A stretch of 64,000 nt of DNA from CAMLIZ01 sp036231905. Its GTDB lineage: Bacteria > Pseudomonadota > Gammaproteobacteria > Burkholderiales > Burkholderiaceae_C. Of the stretch, positions 8,308-16,025 are shown piece after piece. The stretch covers positions 186,001 through 250,000 of the forward strand of contig NZ_JAZARE010000006.1 in NCBI RefSeq assembly GCF_036231905.1, written 5' to 3'. The notes beneath the pieces are model-generated. The model had not been told where the DNA came from. It saw only the letters and a program-made list of their open reading frames with translations, and made no database searches. Every line of letters begins with the position of its first letter. The stretch's first letter is position 1. The position numbers were made by a program, and so were the translations under genes.

Positions 8308-8751
8308 ATGCATGCGGTTGCCCTGCTCCTGGCCTTGCTGTGCTGCACCTTGCGTGCGGTGGCTGCGCCCGAGGCGCTGGACGACGACGCTCTCGCCGAG
8401 GTGCATGGCCAGGACGGCGTCAGCCTGTTCCTGCACCTGGAACTCGACACCTCGCTGAACCTGGGCTTCAAGGTCGATGGCCGCACCACGTTTGCAGTGT
8501 TGCAGGGCGTGGGCGGCACGGCCGACCTGTTCGGCCTCACGCTGGACATCGGGCGCCGGCCCGATGGCCTGGGCACCTTCATCGACGTGGGGCTGCCCGC
8601 GTGGGTGGGCTTCAAGGACTTCGGCTTCCGGGCCCTCGGCGCCCAGGCCGACCCGCAGACGCCCATCACGCCGGCCACCAGCTACGGGCAGCTGCTGATC
8701 AACGGCACTGCCAACCTGACCGGCCACGTCTACCTGTGGGCCGCGCCCTGA
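8308..8751 (+). CDS. Small secreted protein 4 with the leader-like motif
   Basis: A protein of 147 aa with a short signal peptide (1-20, ending AVAA). The motif at 24-35 is LDDDALAEVHGQ (L24, L29, V32, G34, Q35), and then DGVSLFL, almost the same as DGVSI in protein 1. The remaining ~105 residues are beta-rich (ELDTSLNLGFKVDG, SYGQLLINGTANLTG). It starts 7 nt after the previous stop, within the same operon. Glu at the -8 position is replaced by Ala. The function is unknown. Confidence 0.74.
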   Translation: MHAVALLLALLCCTLRAVAAPEALDDDALAEVHGQDGVSLFLHLELDTSLNLGFKVDGRTTFAVLQGVGGTADLFGLTLDIGRRPDGLGTFIDVGLPAWVGFKDFGFRALGAQADPQTPITPATSYGQLLINGTANLTGHVYLWAAP

Positions 8752-8785
8752 AGCGCCGCCGCAGCCATCCAGAGGACTTTCAAGC

Positions 8786-9553
8786 ATGTGGACCATCCTG
8801 CTCGGTGTCGTGGCCGCCATGATCGGCGGCGCCGGCGCCAACGAACACCATCCGGCCAAGCCGCAGCCCGCCGACCAGTACGCCCTGCCGATGGTGCTGG
8901 TGGGCGGCGGCGTGGCGCCGGAAGACGCGCGCATCGAACCGTACTCCGAGTTCAAGTACCGCAACATCGTGCGCCAGGCCTACGACTACAGCTGCGGCTC
9001 GGCCGCGCTGGTGACCGTGATCAACAACTACCTCGGCATCCCGGTCACCGAGCAGCAGGCGATGGAAGGCATGCTGGAGCATGGCGAGCGCGAAAAGATC
9101 ATCGCGCGGCGTGGCTTTTCGCTGCTGGACATGAAGCGATATGTCGCCACGCTGGGCGGTGACGCGGCGGGCTTTCGCGCCGACCTGAACGACCTGGCCA
9201 AGCTGCAGCAGCCGGCCATCGTGCCGATCGACTACGCCGGCTTCAAGCACTTCGTGGTGTTCCGCGGCCTGCGCGACGGCAAGGTGTTCATCGCCGATCC
9301 GTCGGCCGGCCACCTGGTGTTCTCCAGCGAGGAGTTCGCCAAGCTGTGGGACCGCAACACCCTGTTCATGCTGTACCCGCCGAAGGACCAACCCACCACG
9401 CTCGCCCGCCTGTCACTCACGGACCGTGAACTCGGCGTGGTGGACGGCGACCTCGTGCGGCAAGAAGCCGTGCTTCCCCAACTGGACCGGTCCGAGGCGC
9501 TGCAGCGTGCAGTGCAGTCGGGCCTGGGCATCTTCACCCTGCGAAAGCAATGA
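8786..9553 (+). CDS. Exported C39-family cysteine peptidase (FilB-like)
   Basis: A protein of 255 aa. The N terminus (MWTILLGVVAAMIGGAGA) is a signal peptide or anchor. The papain-like C39 core follows with oxyanion Gln64 and Cys70 (RQAYDYSCGSAALV), His155 (GFKHFVVF) and Asp171 (ADPSAG), so the catalytic set is complete. C39 enzymes cut precursor proteins after a double-glycine leader and are usually the N-terminal domain of an ABC exporter. Here the peptidase stands alone, lacks ABC motifs, and seems to face the periplasm. An AGAGGA ribosome-binding site precedes the ATG. Its last codons overlap the next gene by ATGA. The likely substrates are the four proteins upstream; this is inference. 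Confidence 0.88.
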   Translation: MWTILLGVVAAMIGGAGANEHHPAKPQPADQYALPMVLVGGGVAPEDARIEPYSEFKYRNIVRQAYDYSCGSAALVTVINNYLGIPVTEQQAMEGMLEHGEREKIIARRGFSLLDMKRYVATLGGDAAGFRADLNDLAKLQQPAIVPIDYAGFKHFVVFRGLRDGKVFIADPSAGHLVFSSEEFAKLWDRNTLFMLYPPKDQPTTLARLSLTDRELGVVDGDLVRQEAVLPQLDRSEALQRAVQSGLGIFTLRKQ

Positions 9554-10677
9554 CTCCGCTGTTCAAGACCTTCTCCACTGCGTCGGCCCTCGTGCTGTTT
9601 GCCGGCACCGCCGGCGCCCAGGGTGCCACCCCGCCGTCGGCTGCCGCCTCGGCGCCTGCAGCGGCGCCCGCAGCGGCGTCTGCGCCCACGCCAGCCCCGG
9701 CCACCGTGGTGGCACCGGCGCAACCCACCAGCGCCGAAGCCGCGCGTGAAGCCTTGAGCAAGAAGGAAGGCGACGTCGACCAGGCCAAGCTGCTGAAGGA
9801 GACGCTCACCGCCACCGACAAGCAGTACTCGCTGATCCGCAAGGGCCAGATCGCAGCGACCTACGACCTCAGCTATTCGTACATCGGCCAGCAGACCATC
9901 GACGTCAGCTTCAGCGACAGCGGCGAGATCAGCAACTTCGCACTCACCAACACCCGCGGCCACACGTTCACCAACACGGTGTCGGCCGACTACGGCGTGA
10001 TGAACAACCTCACCGCCAATGTGACGGTGCCGTTCGTGAGCCGCTACTCGCAGTCCGAAAGTTTCTCCGGCCTGAGCAATGCGTTCGGCGACATCTCGCT
10101 GGGCGCGCGCTTCCAGCCCTTTGCCCTCAGCCGCGACATCCCCGCGCTGACCACCACCGCCACCTTGCGCCTGCCCACCGGCCGCAGCCCGTTCAAGACC
10201 ATCGACGGCCAGGGCCTGGGCACCGGCTCGGGCTACACCTCGCTGTCGTTGGGCCTGAACGCGTCCAAGATCGTGGACCCGGTGGCGCTGTTCGGTTCGT
10301 TCAACGTCACGTTGGGCGCACCGGCCAAGCACCTGAGCCAAGTGCGCAACGGCCTGACGCTCACCGAAGTGAAACCCGGCCCGGCCTTCGGCTTCGGTGT
10401 CGGTTTTGCGTACGCGCTGTCCTACAACATCTCCACCAGCATGTCGTTCCAGGAGATGGTGTCCGGCCGCAGCACCCTCACGCTGGTGGACAACGGCGTG
10501 GGTGGCACCGGCAACACCACGCATCGCAAGACCACCACCCAGACGGCCTCCACGCTCAACCTGGGCCTGGGTGTGCGTGTCTCGCCGCAGACCACCGCCA
10601 ACTTCAATGTCGGCATCGGCCTGACCAGCGACACACCGGACTTCAGCTTCGGCGTGAACGTGCCGCTGCACTTCTGA
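9550..10677 (+). CDS. Outer-membrane beta-barrel protein (FilC-like / transporter type)
   Basis: A protein of 375 aa. The signal peptide ends near AGA (about residue 23). An Ala/Pro-rich linker (about 25-60) and a short charged, possibly coiled segment (about 62-90, AREALSKKEGDVDQAKLLKE) follow. The beta-barrel from about 100 has alternating strands and ends in LHF, the C-terminal Phe expected for insertion by the BAM machinery. The start overlaps the peptidase stop (ATGA), so the two are translationally coupled. It could be a pore or an anchor for the processed proteins. The substrate is unknown. Confidence 0.72.
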   Translation: MTPLFKTFSTASALVLFAGTAGAQGATPPSAAASAPAAAPAAASAPTPAPATVVAPAQPTSAEAAREALSKKEGDVDQAKLLKETLTATDKQYSLIRKGQIAATYDLSYSYIGQQTIDVSFSDSGEISNFALTNTRGHTFTNTVSADYGVMNNLTANVTVPFVSRYSQSESFSGLSNAFGDISLGARFQPFALSRDIPALTTTATLRLPTGRSPFKTIDGQGLGTGSGYTSLSLGLNASKIVDPVALFGSFNVTLGAPAKHLSQVRNGLTLTEVKPGPAFGFGVGFAYALSYNISTSMSFQEMVSGRSTLTLVDNGVGGTGNTTHRKTTTQTASTLNLGLGVRVSPQTTANFNVGIGLTSDTPDFSFGVNVPLHF

Positions 10678-10690
10678 GGCAGGCTTCGTG

Positions 10691-12328
10691 ATGCGGTCCC
10701 TCTCCTGCGCAGCGCGCCTGCGCGCCCGCCGCGGTGTGGTCAGCATGGCGATCGGAGCGCTCGCCGCTTTGTGTGCCGGCAACGCCAGCGCCTCGCTCAC
10801 CGAGAACATCGGCGTCAACCCGATCGCGATGTCCATGGGCAACGCGGTCACGGCCGATCCGCCCGGCGTGGCGTCCATCCACTTCAACCCCGCCGGCCTC
10901 ACGCGGCTGAAGGGCGAGGTGCGCCAGGACAGCGTGTTCGGCGCCTCCATCAAGCCCTACGCGAGCTTCCGCCAGCCGAAGGGATTCGACATCGGCGGCT
11001 GGCAGGAAGACCCGCTCAACGGCACCTCCACCGGCCGTGTGCGCCAGACCCTCATCCTGCCCGTCATCGGCATGGTCAAGGGCCGGCTGCCCGCCGCTGC
11101 GGCCGCCGGGCTTGGGCTGTCGTTCCACAAGGAAGGTTCTCCCTGGACCTTTGCCACCGGCGCCTACGTGACGCAGGCCGTGGGCCTGGACCGCACGCTG
11201 GACAAGGACGACCCGGCCCGCTTCGACGGCAAGAAGGTGGCCATCCAACGCCTGGTGTACCTGTCGCCCTCGGTGGGCTACAAGTGGAGCGACACGCTGA
11301 GCTTCGGCGTCGCGGTGCCGATCGCGCACCAGGGTTTTGCGCTGGACACCGACATGCGCATGCCCAACAAGCTGCTGGGCATCATCGGCCAGCTGCAGGA
11401 CGCCTGGTGCGGCGACGACAGCAACCCGCTGGACGAGTTCGGCTTCGGCCTGTGTGGCGACCATCAAGGCGGCGGCCGTCTGCGGCCCTTCAACAAGATC
11501 GGCTCGATGCAGTTCGAGCTCACGGCGCCGGCCGATCCCACCTTGAACCTCGGTGTGCTGTGGGAGCCCACGCCCTGGGCTGCCGTGGGCGCCACCTACC
11601 AGTCGGGCTCCAAGACGGTGCTCACCGGGCGCTACACCTTCCAGGCCGAGCCCGACCTGGACAAGTTCGTGCAGGGCATGTACCACAGCCTGCTGGGCCC
11701 GATCGTGGCCTCGATGTTCGGCATGCCGACCTCGATACCGCCGTACCAGACCGGCAACGTCACCATGGTGCTGCCCTTCCCCGAGCATGTGCAGGTGGGC
11801 GTGAAGCTCAAGCCGCTGGAGCGGGTGCAACTGAACCTGGACGCCGGGTGGACCAACTGGAAGCGCTGGGACAAGCTGACCTTCCAGTTCGACAAGCAGA
11901 TCAACCTGCTGATGATGGCGCGCCTGTTCGGCCAGACCGACCCGAGCAAGCTGGTCATTCCGCGCGGCTACAAGAACACGGTGGACTACAGCGCCGGCTT
12001 GCAGGTGCAGCTCACCGACAAGATCGTCGTGCGGGCCGGCTATGAGCCGCGCAAGAGTTCCATCCCCACCAACAAGATGGACCTGATCGCGCCGCTGCCC
12101 GACATCACCGTCAAGAGCCTGGGCCTGGGCTACCAGCTCAAGGAAGGCACCCGCATCGACGTGGCCGCCAGCTACGCCAGCGCCACCTTCAACCTGCCGG
12201 CCGAGACCAGCTGCAACCTCAACTGCAGCAACTTCTTCAACGTCATCTACAACCCCTACGCCGGCCTGGACGTGTCCGGTGGCATCCGCATCCGCTATTT
12301 CGGCATCCAGCTGACCCACCCTTTCTGA
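10691..12328 (+). CDS. OmpP1/FadL-family outer-membrane protein
   Basis: A protein of 545 aa from the ATG at 10691 (an in-frame GTG lies just before it). The signal peptide ends at about residue 35 (NASA). The mature N terminus has the FadL-family hatch pattern SMGNAVTADPPGVASIHFNPAGLTRL in shortened form, including FNPAG. The barrel runs to a terminal Phe (THPF). FadL proteins let long-chain fatty acids and other hydrophobic molecules diffuse through the outer membrane. Two Cys pairs (for example CNLNC near the end) may form disulfides. Its place beside wax-ester enzymes supports a lipid substrate. It is longer than E. coli FadL (about 446 aa). Confidence 0.85.
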   Translation: MRSLSCAARLRARRGVVSMAIGALAALCAGNASASLTENIGVNPIAMSMGNAVTADPPGVASIHFNPAGLTRLKGEVRQDSVFGASIKPYASFRQPKGFDIGGWQEDPLNGTSTGRVRQTLILPVIGMVKGRLPAAAAAGLGLSFHKEGSPWTFATGAYVTQAVGLDRTLDKDDPARFDGKKVAIQRLVYLSPSVGYKWSDTLSFGVAVPIAHQGFALDTDMRMPNKLLGIIGQLQDAWCGDDSNPLDEFGFGLCGDHQGGGRLRPFNKIGSMQFELTAPADPTLNLGVLWEPTPWAAVGATYQSGSKTVLTGRYTFQAEPDLDKFVQGMYHSLLGPIVASMFGMPTSIPPYQTGNVTMVLPFPEHVQVGVKLKPLERVQLNLDAGWTNWKRWDKLTFQFDKQINLLMMARLFGQTDPSKLVIPRGYKNTVDYSAGLQVQLTDKIVVRAGYEPRKSSIPTNKMDLIAPLPDITVKSLGLGYQLKEGTRIDVAASYASATFNLPAETSCNLNCSNFFNVIYNPYAGLDVSGGIRIRYFGIQLTHPF

Positions 12329-12339
12329 ACGCCCGCCAA

Positions 12340-12906
12340 ATGAAGTCCACGATGTTCCGCCGTACCGCCCTGGCCGCCCTGCTGGCTGCCGGTTCCATGT
12401 CCTTCGCCAGCGCGGCTTCGGCCCAGCAGGCGCCGTCGGCCGACAAGCAGAAGCTGGTGCAGCGGGCGCTCGCGCTGTGGCATGTGGAAGACGCTGCGGT
12501 GGCGATGGCGCAGCGCCCCGCCGCCGAGGCGGTGCAGCAGGCGCGCATCGCGCTGCAGGGCCGCGTGCCGGCGGCCAAGCAGGACAGCACGCTCAAGGAG
12601 ATGGCGCCCGACGTGCAGAAGTTCATCGACGAGGTGACGCCCATCGTGCGCGACAACGCGGTGCGCCTGAAGGAGCCGGTGCTCGGGCCGCTGCTGGCGC
12701 AGAACTTCACCGAGGAGGAACTCAAGCAGCTGATCGCGATGCTGGAGTCGCCGGTGAAGAAGAAGTTCGAGTCGCTGGTGCCGCAGCTGGAACGGGCCTA
12801 CGGCGAGAAGATCGCCGCCGACAGCCGCGCCGCCGTGGACCCCAAGCTGCAAGCGATGACGCAGGCCGTGGGCAGCAAGCTGCGCGCGGCCAGCATCGCA
12901 CGCTGA
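12340..12906 (+). CDS. Periplasmic DUF2059-like protein
   Basis: A protein of 188 aa with a signal peptide (about 1-29, ending ASA). The mature part is helical and contains NFTEEELKQLIAMLESPVKKKFE, close to the core of the DUF2059 family (FTxxEL...FxxSPxGKK). No enzyme motif is seen. It lies between the FadL-like protein and the acyltransferase, 11 nt after the former. It could be a periplasmic accessory factor for the outer-membrane proteins; the role is unknown. Confidence 0.7.
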   Translation: MKSTMFRRTALAALLAAGSMSFASAASAQQAPSADKQKLVQRALALWHVEDAAVAMAQRPAAEAVQQARIALQGRVPAAKQDSTLKEMAPDVQKFIDEVTPIVRDNAVRLKEPVLGPLLAQNFTEEELKQLIAMLESPVKKKFESLVPQLERAYGEKIAADSRAAVDPKLQAMTQAVGSKLRAASIAR

Positions 12907-12945
12907 CCGGCGCCACACCGAAGCGCCAGCGCGAAGGAGGACGCC

Positions 12946-14319
12946 GTGACCCCCCCCCCGCCCGCGGCCCGGCCGCTGTCTGCCGCAGACCATGCGTGGC
13001 TGCGCATGGACACCGCGCAGAACCTGGTGGTGATCCACCTGGCATTCTGCTTCGATGGCGAAGTGCCGCTCGCCGCGGTGATCGCCAAGCTGCGTGCGCG
13101 CCTGCTGCCGCACCACCAGTTCACCCACCGCATCGTGCGGGGATGGTGGCGCGCGCACTGGGTGCTGGACCCGCAGTTCAGCATCGCGCGCCACCTCGAC
13201 GAACTGTGGCTGCCGCCGGGCTCCAGCGCCGCCGACCTGAAGAGCTGGATGTCCAGCCGCGCCAGCCATCCGCTGCCGGCGGACCGGCCCTTGTGGCAGG
13301 CGACGCTGGTGCACGGCGTAGGCGGCCACAGCGCGCTGGTGATGCGGGTGCACCACTGCCTGGCCGACGGCATCTCGCTGATGAACCTGATCAGCGGCAT
13401 GACCGACATCGCCGAAGGTGAACAGCCGGTGGCGCCCGCACGGGCCGCCGAGCGCGATGACCTGAGCCTGCGGTTGCTGCTGCGCCGCGCACCCCGTGTG
13501 CTGGCGGATGCCGCCCACATGCTGTTCATGCGGCGCGACCGGCCCAGCCGCCTCAAGGGCCGGCCGGGCATGGACAAGGCGGTGGCCTGGTCGCAGCCGC
13601 TGTCGCTGGCGATGGCGCGCGACCTCGCGCACCGGCAAGGAGCGACCGTGAACGACGTGATGCTCGCGGTGATCTCCGACGTGCTGCGCCGCCACCTGCA
13701 GGCCCGCGGCGCCGCCCACATCGGCGCGCCGCTGCGCACCGTGATCCCGATGAACATGCGCCCGCACGACGAAGCCCACCTGCTGGGCAACCGCTTCGGC
13801 CTGGTCGGCCTGGAGCTGCCGGTGCACCTGGCCGATCCGCTGCAGCGCCTGCATGCGGTGCGCGACGGCATGCAGGCGCTCAAGCGCGGCTTCCAGGGCC
13901 AGCTCGCGCTGGCGCTGGTGCGGGTGGCCGGCCGGCTGCCCGCAGCCTTGCAGACCGCGCTGCTGGGCATCTTTTCGCGCCGCTGCACCGTCATCGTCAC
14001 CAACGTGATCGGCCCGGCGGAAGGGCGCAGCGTTGCCGGCCGGCGCATGGACGAGCTGATGCTGTGCGTGCCGCAAGGCATGACGGTGGGCGTGGGCGTG
14101 TCCATCGTGTCGTACGCCGGCGAGCTGCGCATCGGCTTCCTGGTGGACCAGCGCCTGATGCCTGACTGCGCCGCCGCCGCGGCCTCTGTGCGCGCGTGTT
14201 TCGAGCAGTTGCGCAGCGCGGCCTGTGCGTCCCCGGCGACGCTGCCGGCGCCCCTGGCGGAAGACGACAGCTTCTGGCCCTCGCCCATCGGGCTGGATGG
14301 AAAGGCCTGCGCACCATGA
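12946..14319 (+). CDS. Wax ester synthase / diacylglycerol acyltransferase (WS/DGAT), GTG start
   Basis: A protein of 457 aa, the usual length for bacterial WS/DGAT. The acyltransferase motif HHCLADG is at 136-142 (HHxxxDG, the second His catalytic). PLW lies at 115-117, and NDVMLAVISD matches the ND motif. The C-terminal DUF1298-type domain carries VTNVIGP. The enzyme joins acyl-CoA to a fatty alcohol (wax ester) or diacylglycerol (triacylglycerol) at the inner membrane. The GTG start has GGAGG 5 nt upstream. The second to fifth codons hold a run of ten C. The reductase three genes on would supply fatty alcohol. The last codon overlaps the next start (ATGA). Confidence 0.92.
   Translation: MTPPPPAARPLSAADHAWLRMDTAQNLVVIHLAFCFDGEVPLAAVIAKLRARLLPHHQFTHRIVRGWWRAHWVLDPQFSIARHLDELWLPPGSSAADLKSWMSSRASHPLPADRPLWQATLVHGVGGHSALVMRVHHCLADGISLMNLISGMTDIAEGEQPVAPARAAERDDLSLRLLLRRAPRVLADAAHMLFMRRDRPSRLKGRPGMDKAVAWSQPLSLAMARDLAHRQGATVNDVMLAVISDVLRRHLQARGAAHIGAPLRTVIPMNMRPHDEAHLLGNRFGLVGLELPVHLADPLQRLHAVRDGMQALKRGFQGQLALALVRVAGRLPAALQTALLGIFSRRCTVIVTNVIGPAEGRSVAGRRMDELMLCVPQGMTVGVGVSIVSYAGELRIGFLVDQRLMPDCAAAAASVRACFEQLRSAACASPATLPAPLAEDDSFWPSPIGLDGKACAP
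12950..12959 (+). repeat. Homopolymer of ten C at the start of the WS/DGAT gene
   Basis: Bases 12950-12959 are C, beginning two bases after the GTG start codon. A one-base change in length would shift the frame at codon 2-5. Such tracts can vary by slipped-strand mispairing, and they are also prone to sequencing error. Confidence 0.9.
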
Positions 14320-16025
14320 GCCCCCGCATCATCAGCACGATGAAGGCCTGGTCACTCGCTGCGCTGCTGGCGCTGGCGGCCTGTGGCGGCGGCGGTGGCG
14401 GTTCCAGCGACACCGCGCCACCGCCCGATGCCGCCCAGGGCAGCGTCTCCCTCAGCTTTTCCGGCGGTGCCCCCAGCGGCGTGGACCATGTGTGGGTCAC
14501 CGTCACCGCGGTGGCGCTGCATGCCAGTGCCGACCAGCCCTGGTCGGCGTCCGACAGCAGCTGGCAGGTGGTGCGGCTGGACACGCCGGTCACCGTGGAC
14601 CTGGCGGCACTGACCAATGGCTTGGTGGCCTCCTTCCTGATCGGCCAGGTGCTGCCGGCTGGCGACTACGGCCAGATGCGCCTGTTCATCGCGGCGCCGG
14701 ACGGTCAGCTCACCGAGGGCGCCCGGCAGCTGAACCTGCTCTACAACGCACAGGTGGATGCCACCGACAGCGCGGGCGCGGTGTTGCACCAGCCGCTGGA
14801 GCTGGCGCAGCTCGGCCTGGGGCTGCGCGTGGCCGGGCCGCTGCATGTGGAGGCGCAGTCCAACAACGAGATCACGCTGCAGCTGGACCTGCAGCACAAC
14901 CTGGTGCGCCTGGCGGGCGACGATGGCAACGACCGTTTCCTGCTGCGGCCGGACCTGCGCCCCTTGCGCCTGGATGCCACTGCCGCGATCGTCGGCCTGA
15001 TGGACAAGAGCGCGTTCTGTGCGCCGGGCGTGCGCGCCGCCGGCTGCGTCCACGACGTGGTGGCGAGTGCGCTGCTGCCGTCGCCGGACGGCCGCTTCAA
15101 GCGCGTGGAGCGCTCCGCCCCGGTGACGGTGGGCCAGGACTACGCGGTCTTCGCGCTCTACCCGCTGCCCGAGAACGCGATGGTGGATGTGGTCATCCGG
15201 GGCCGCAACATGCAAACCATGGTGGTGCGCGCGGTACCCGCCGCGCCGGCCGACCTGCTGCATGCCACGCCCACCCAGCTGGGTGGCAACCCGGCCGATC
15301 CGAAGCATCCGGTGCCCATGGTGCCGGTGGTCCGGGCCGAGGGCGACGCCTTCGCCGCGGTGAGCCCGCCGCTGTCGCAGCCCGGTGTGCAGATCGTGTT
15401 CGCGCAGACACTCCCGGGCGCGGGCGAGCTGCCGCTGGAGATCAGCAGCGCCAACCTCGACCCCTTCACCGGCCTGCTCGTCCATGCGGAGCCGCTGCCC
15501 AGCGGGCCGTTGCGCGTGGCGACCTATTCGAGCGCGGCGCCGCTCAGCTTTGCCGATGTGGCGCCGGCCGAAGGCAGCAACCGCTTCAGCGTGGCCAGCC
15601 TGGGCACGGCCTACCAGGACACCAGCGCCTGGAAAGTGGTCGACCTGCCGGCCGGTGCGTCGACCGCCATCACGCCGCCCGATCCGATGGCCCGGGCCGG
15701 GCTGCAAAGTGGCATCCTGCACGTCACCCTCGGGGCCTCCCCTGCAGGCGTGTTCGATGCCGCGCAACTGGTGATCGCCGACGTGGGCGGGGTGGTCGCG
15801 GTGCGCGATGTGTCGGCCCTGCTGGCCGGCGGTGGCTCGCTCGATGTCGACGTGCCGGCCGGCAGCAACGCAGCCGCGCTGGGCGGCACGGCGGTGTACA
15901 CCGTGTCGGTCCGCGCCTGGAAGCGCAGCGCGGCCGGCACCAGCCTGCGTTGGGCCCGTGCCGCTGCGCCGGTCGACATGCGCAGCGCACTGACCGGCAG
16001 CGCCAGCCTCAGCGCGCAGCCATGA
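14316..16025 (+). CDS. DUF4382-like lipoprotein
   Basis: A protein of 569 aa from the ATG at 14316, which overlaps the preceding stop as ATGA; the ATG at 14340 (MKAWS) is an alternative. A lipoprotein signal ends in LAAC, with Cys at about residue 22 followed by a Gly/Ser linker (GGGGGGSS). The first mature domain (about 38-150) has the DUF4382 pattern: GVDHVWVTVTAVALHAS, then VTVDLAALTNG and LPAGDYGQMRLFI. The later ~400 residues look like beta-sandwich units without a recognised motif. It should sit on the periplasmic face of a membrane. Its role in this operon is unknown. Confidence 0.78.
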   Translation: MSPRIISTMKAWSLAALLALAACGGGGGGSSDTAPPPDAAQGSVSLSFSGGAPSGVDHVWVTVTAVALHASADQPWSASDSSWQVVRLDTPVTVDLAALTNGLVASFLIGQVLPAGDYGQMRLFIAAPDGQLTEGARQLNLLYNAQVDATDSAGAVLHQPLELAQLGLGLRVAGPLHVEAQSNNEITLQLDLQHNLVRLAGDDGNDRFLLRPDLRPLRLDATAAIVGLMDKSAFCAPGVRAAGCVHDVVASALLPSPDGRFKRVERSAPVTVGQDYAVFALYPLPENAMVDVVIRGRNMQTMVVRAVPAAPADLLHATPTQLGGNPADPKHPVPMVPVVRAEGDAFAAVSPPLSQPGVQIVFAQTLPGAGELPLEISSANLDPFTGLLVHAEPLPSGPLRVATYSSAAPLSFADVAPAEGSNRFSVASLGTAYQDTSAWKVVDLPAGASTAITPPDPMARAGLQSGILHVTLGASPAGVFDAAQLVIADVGGVVAVRDVSALLAGGGSLDVDVPAGSNAAALGGTAVYTVSVRAWKRSAAGTSLRWARAAAPVDMRSALTGSASLSAQP

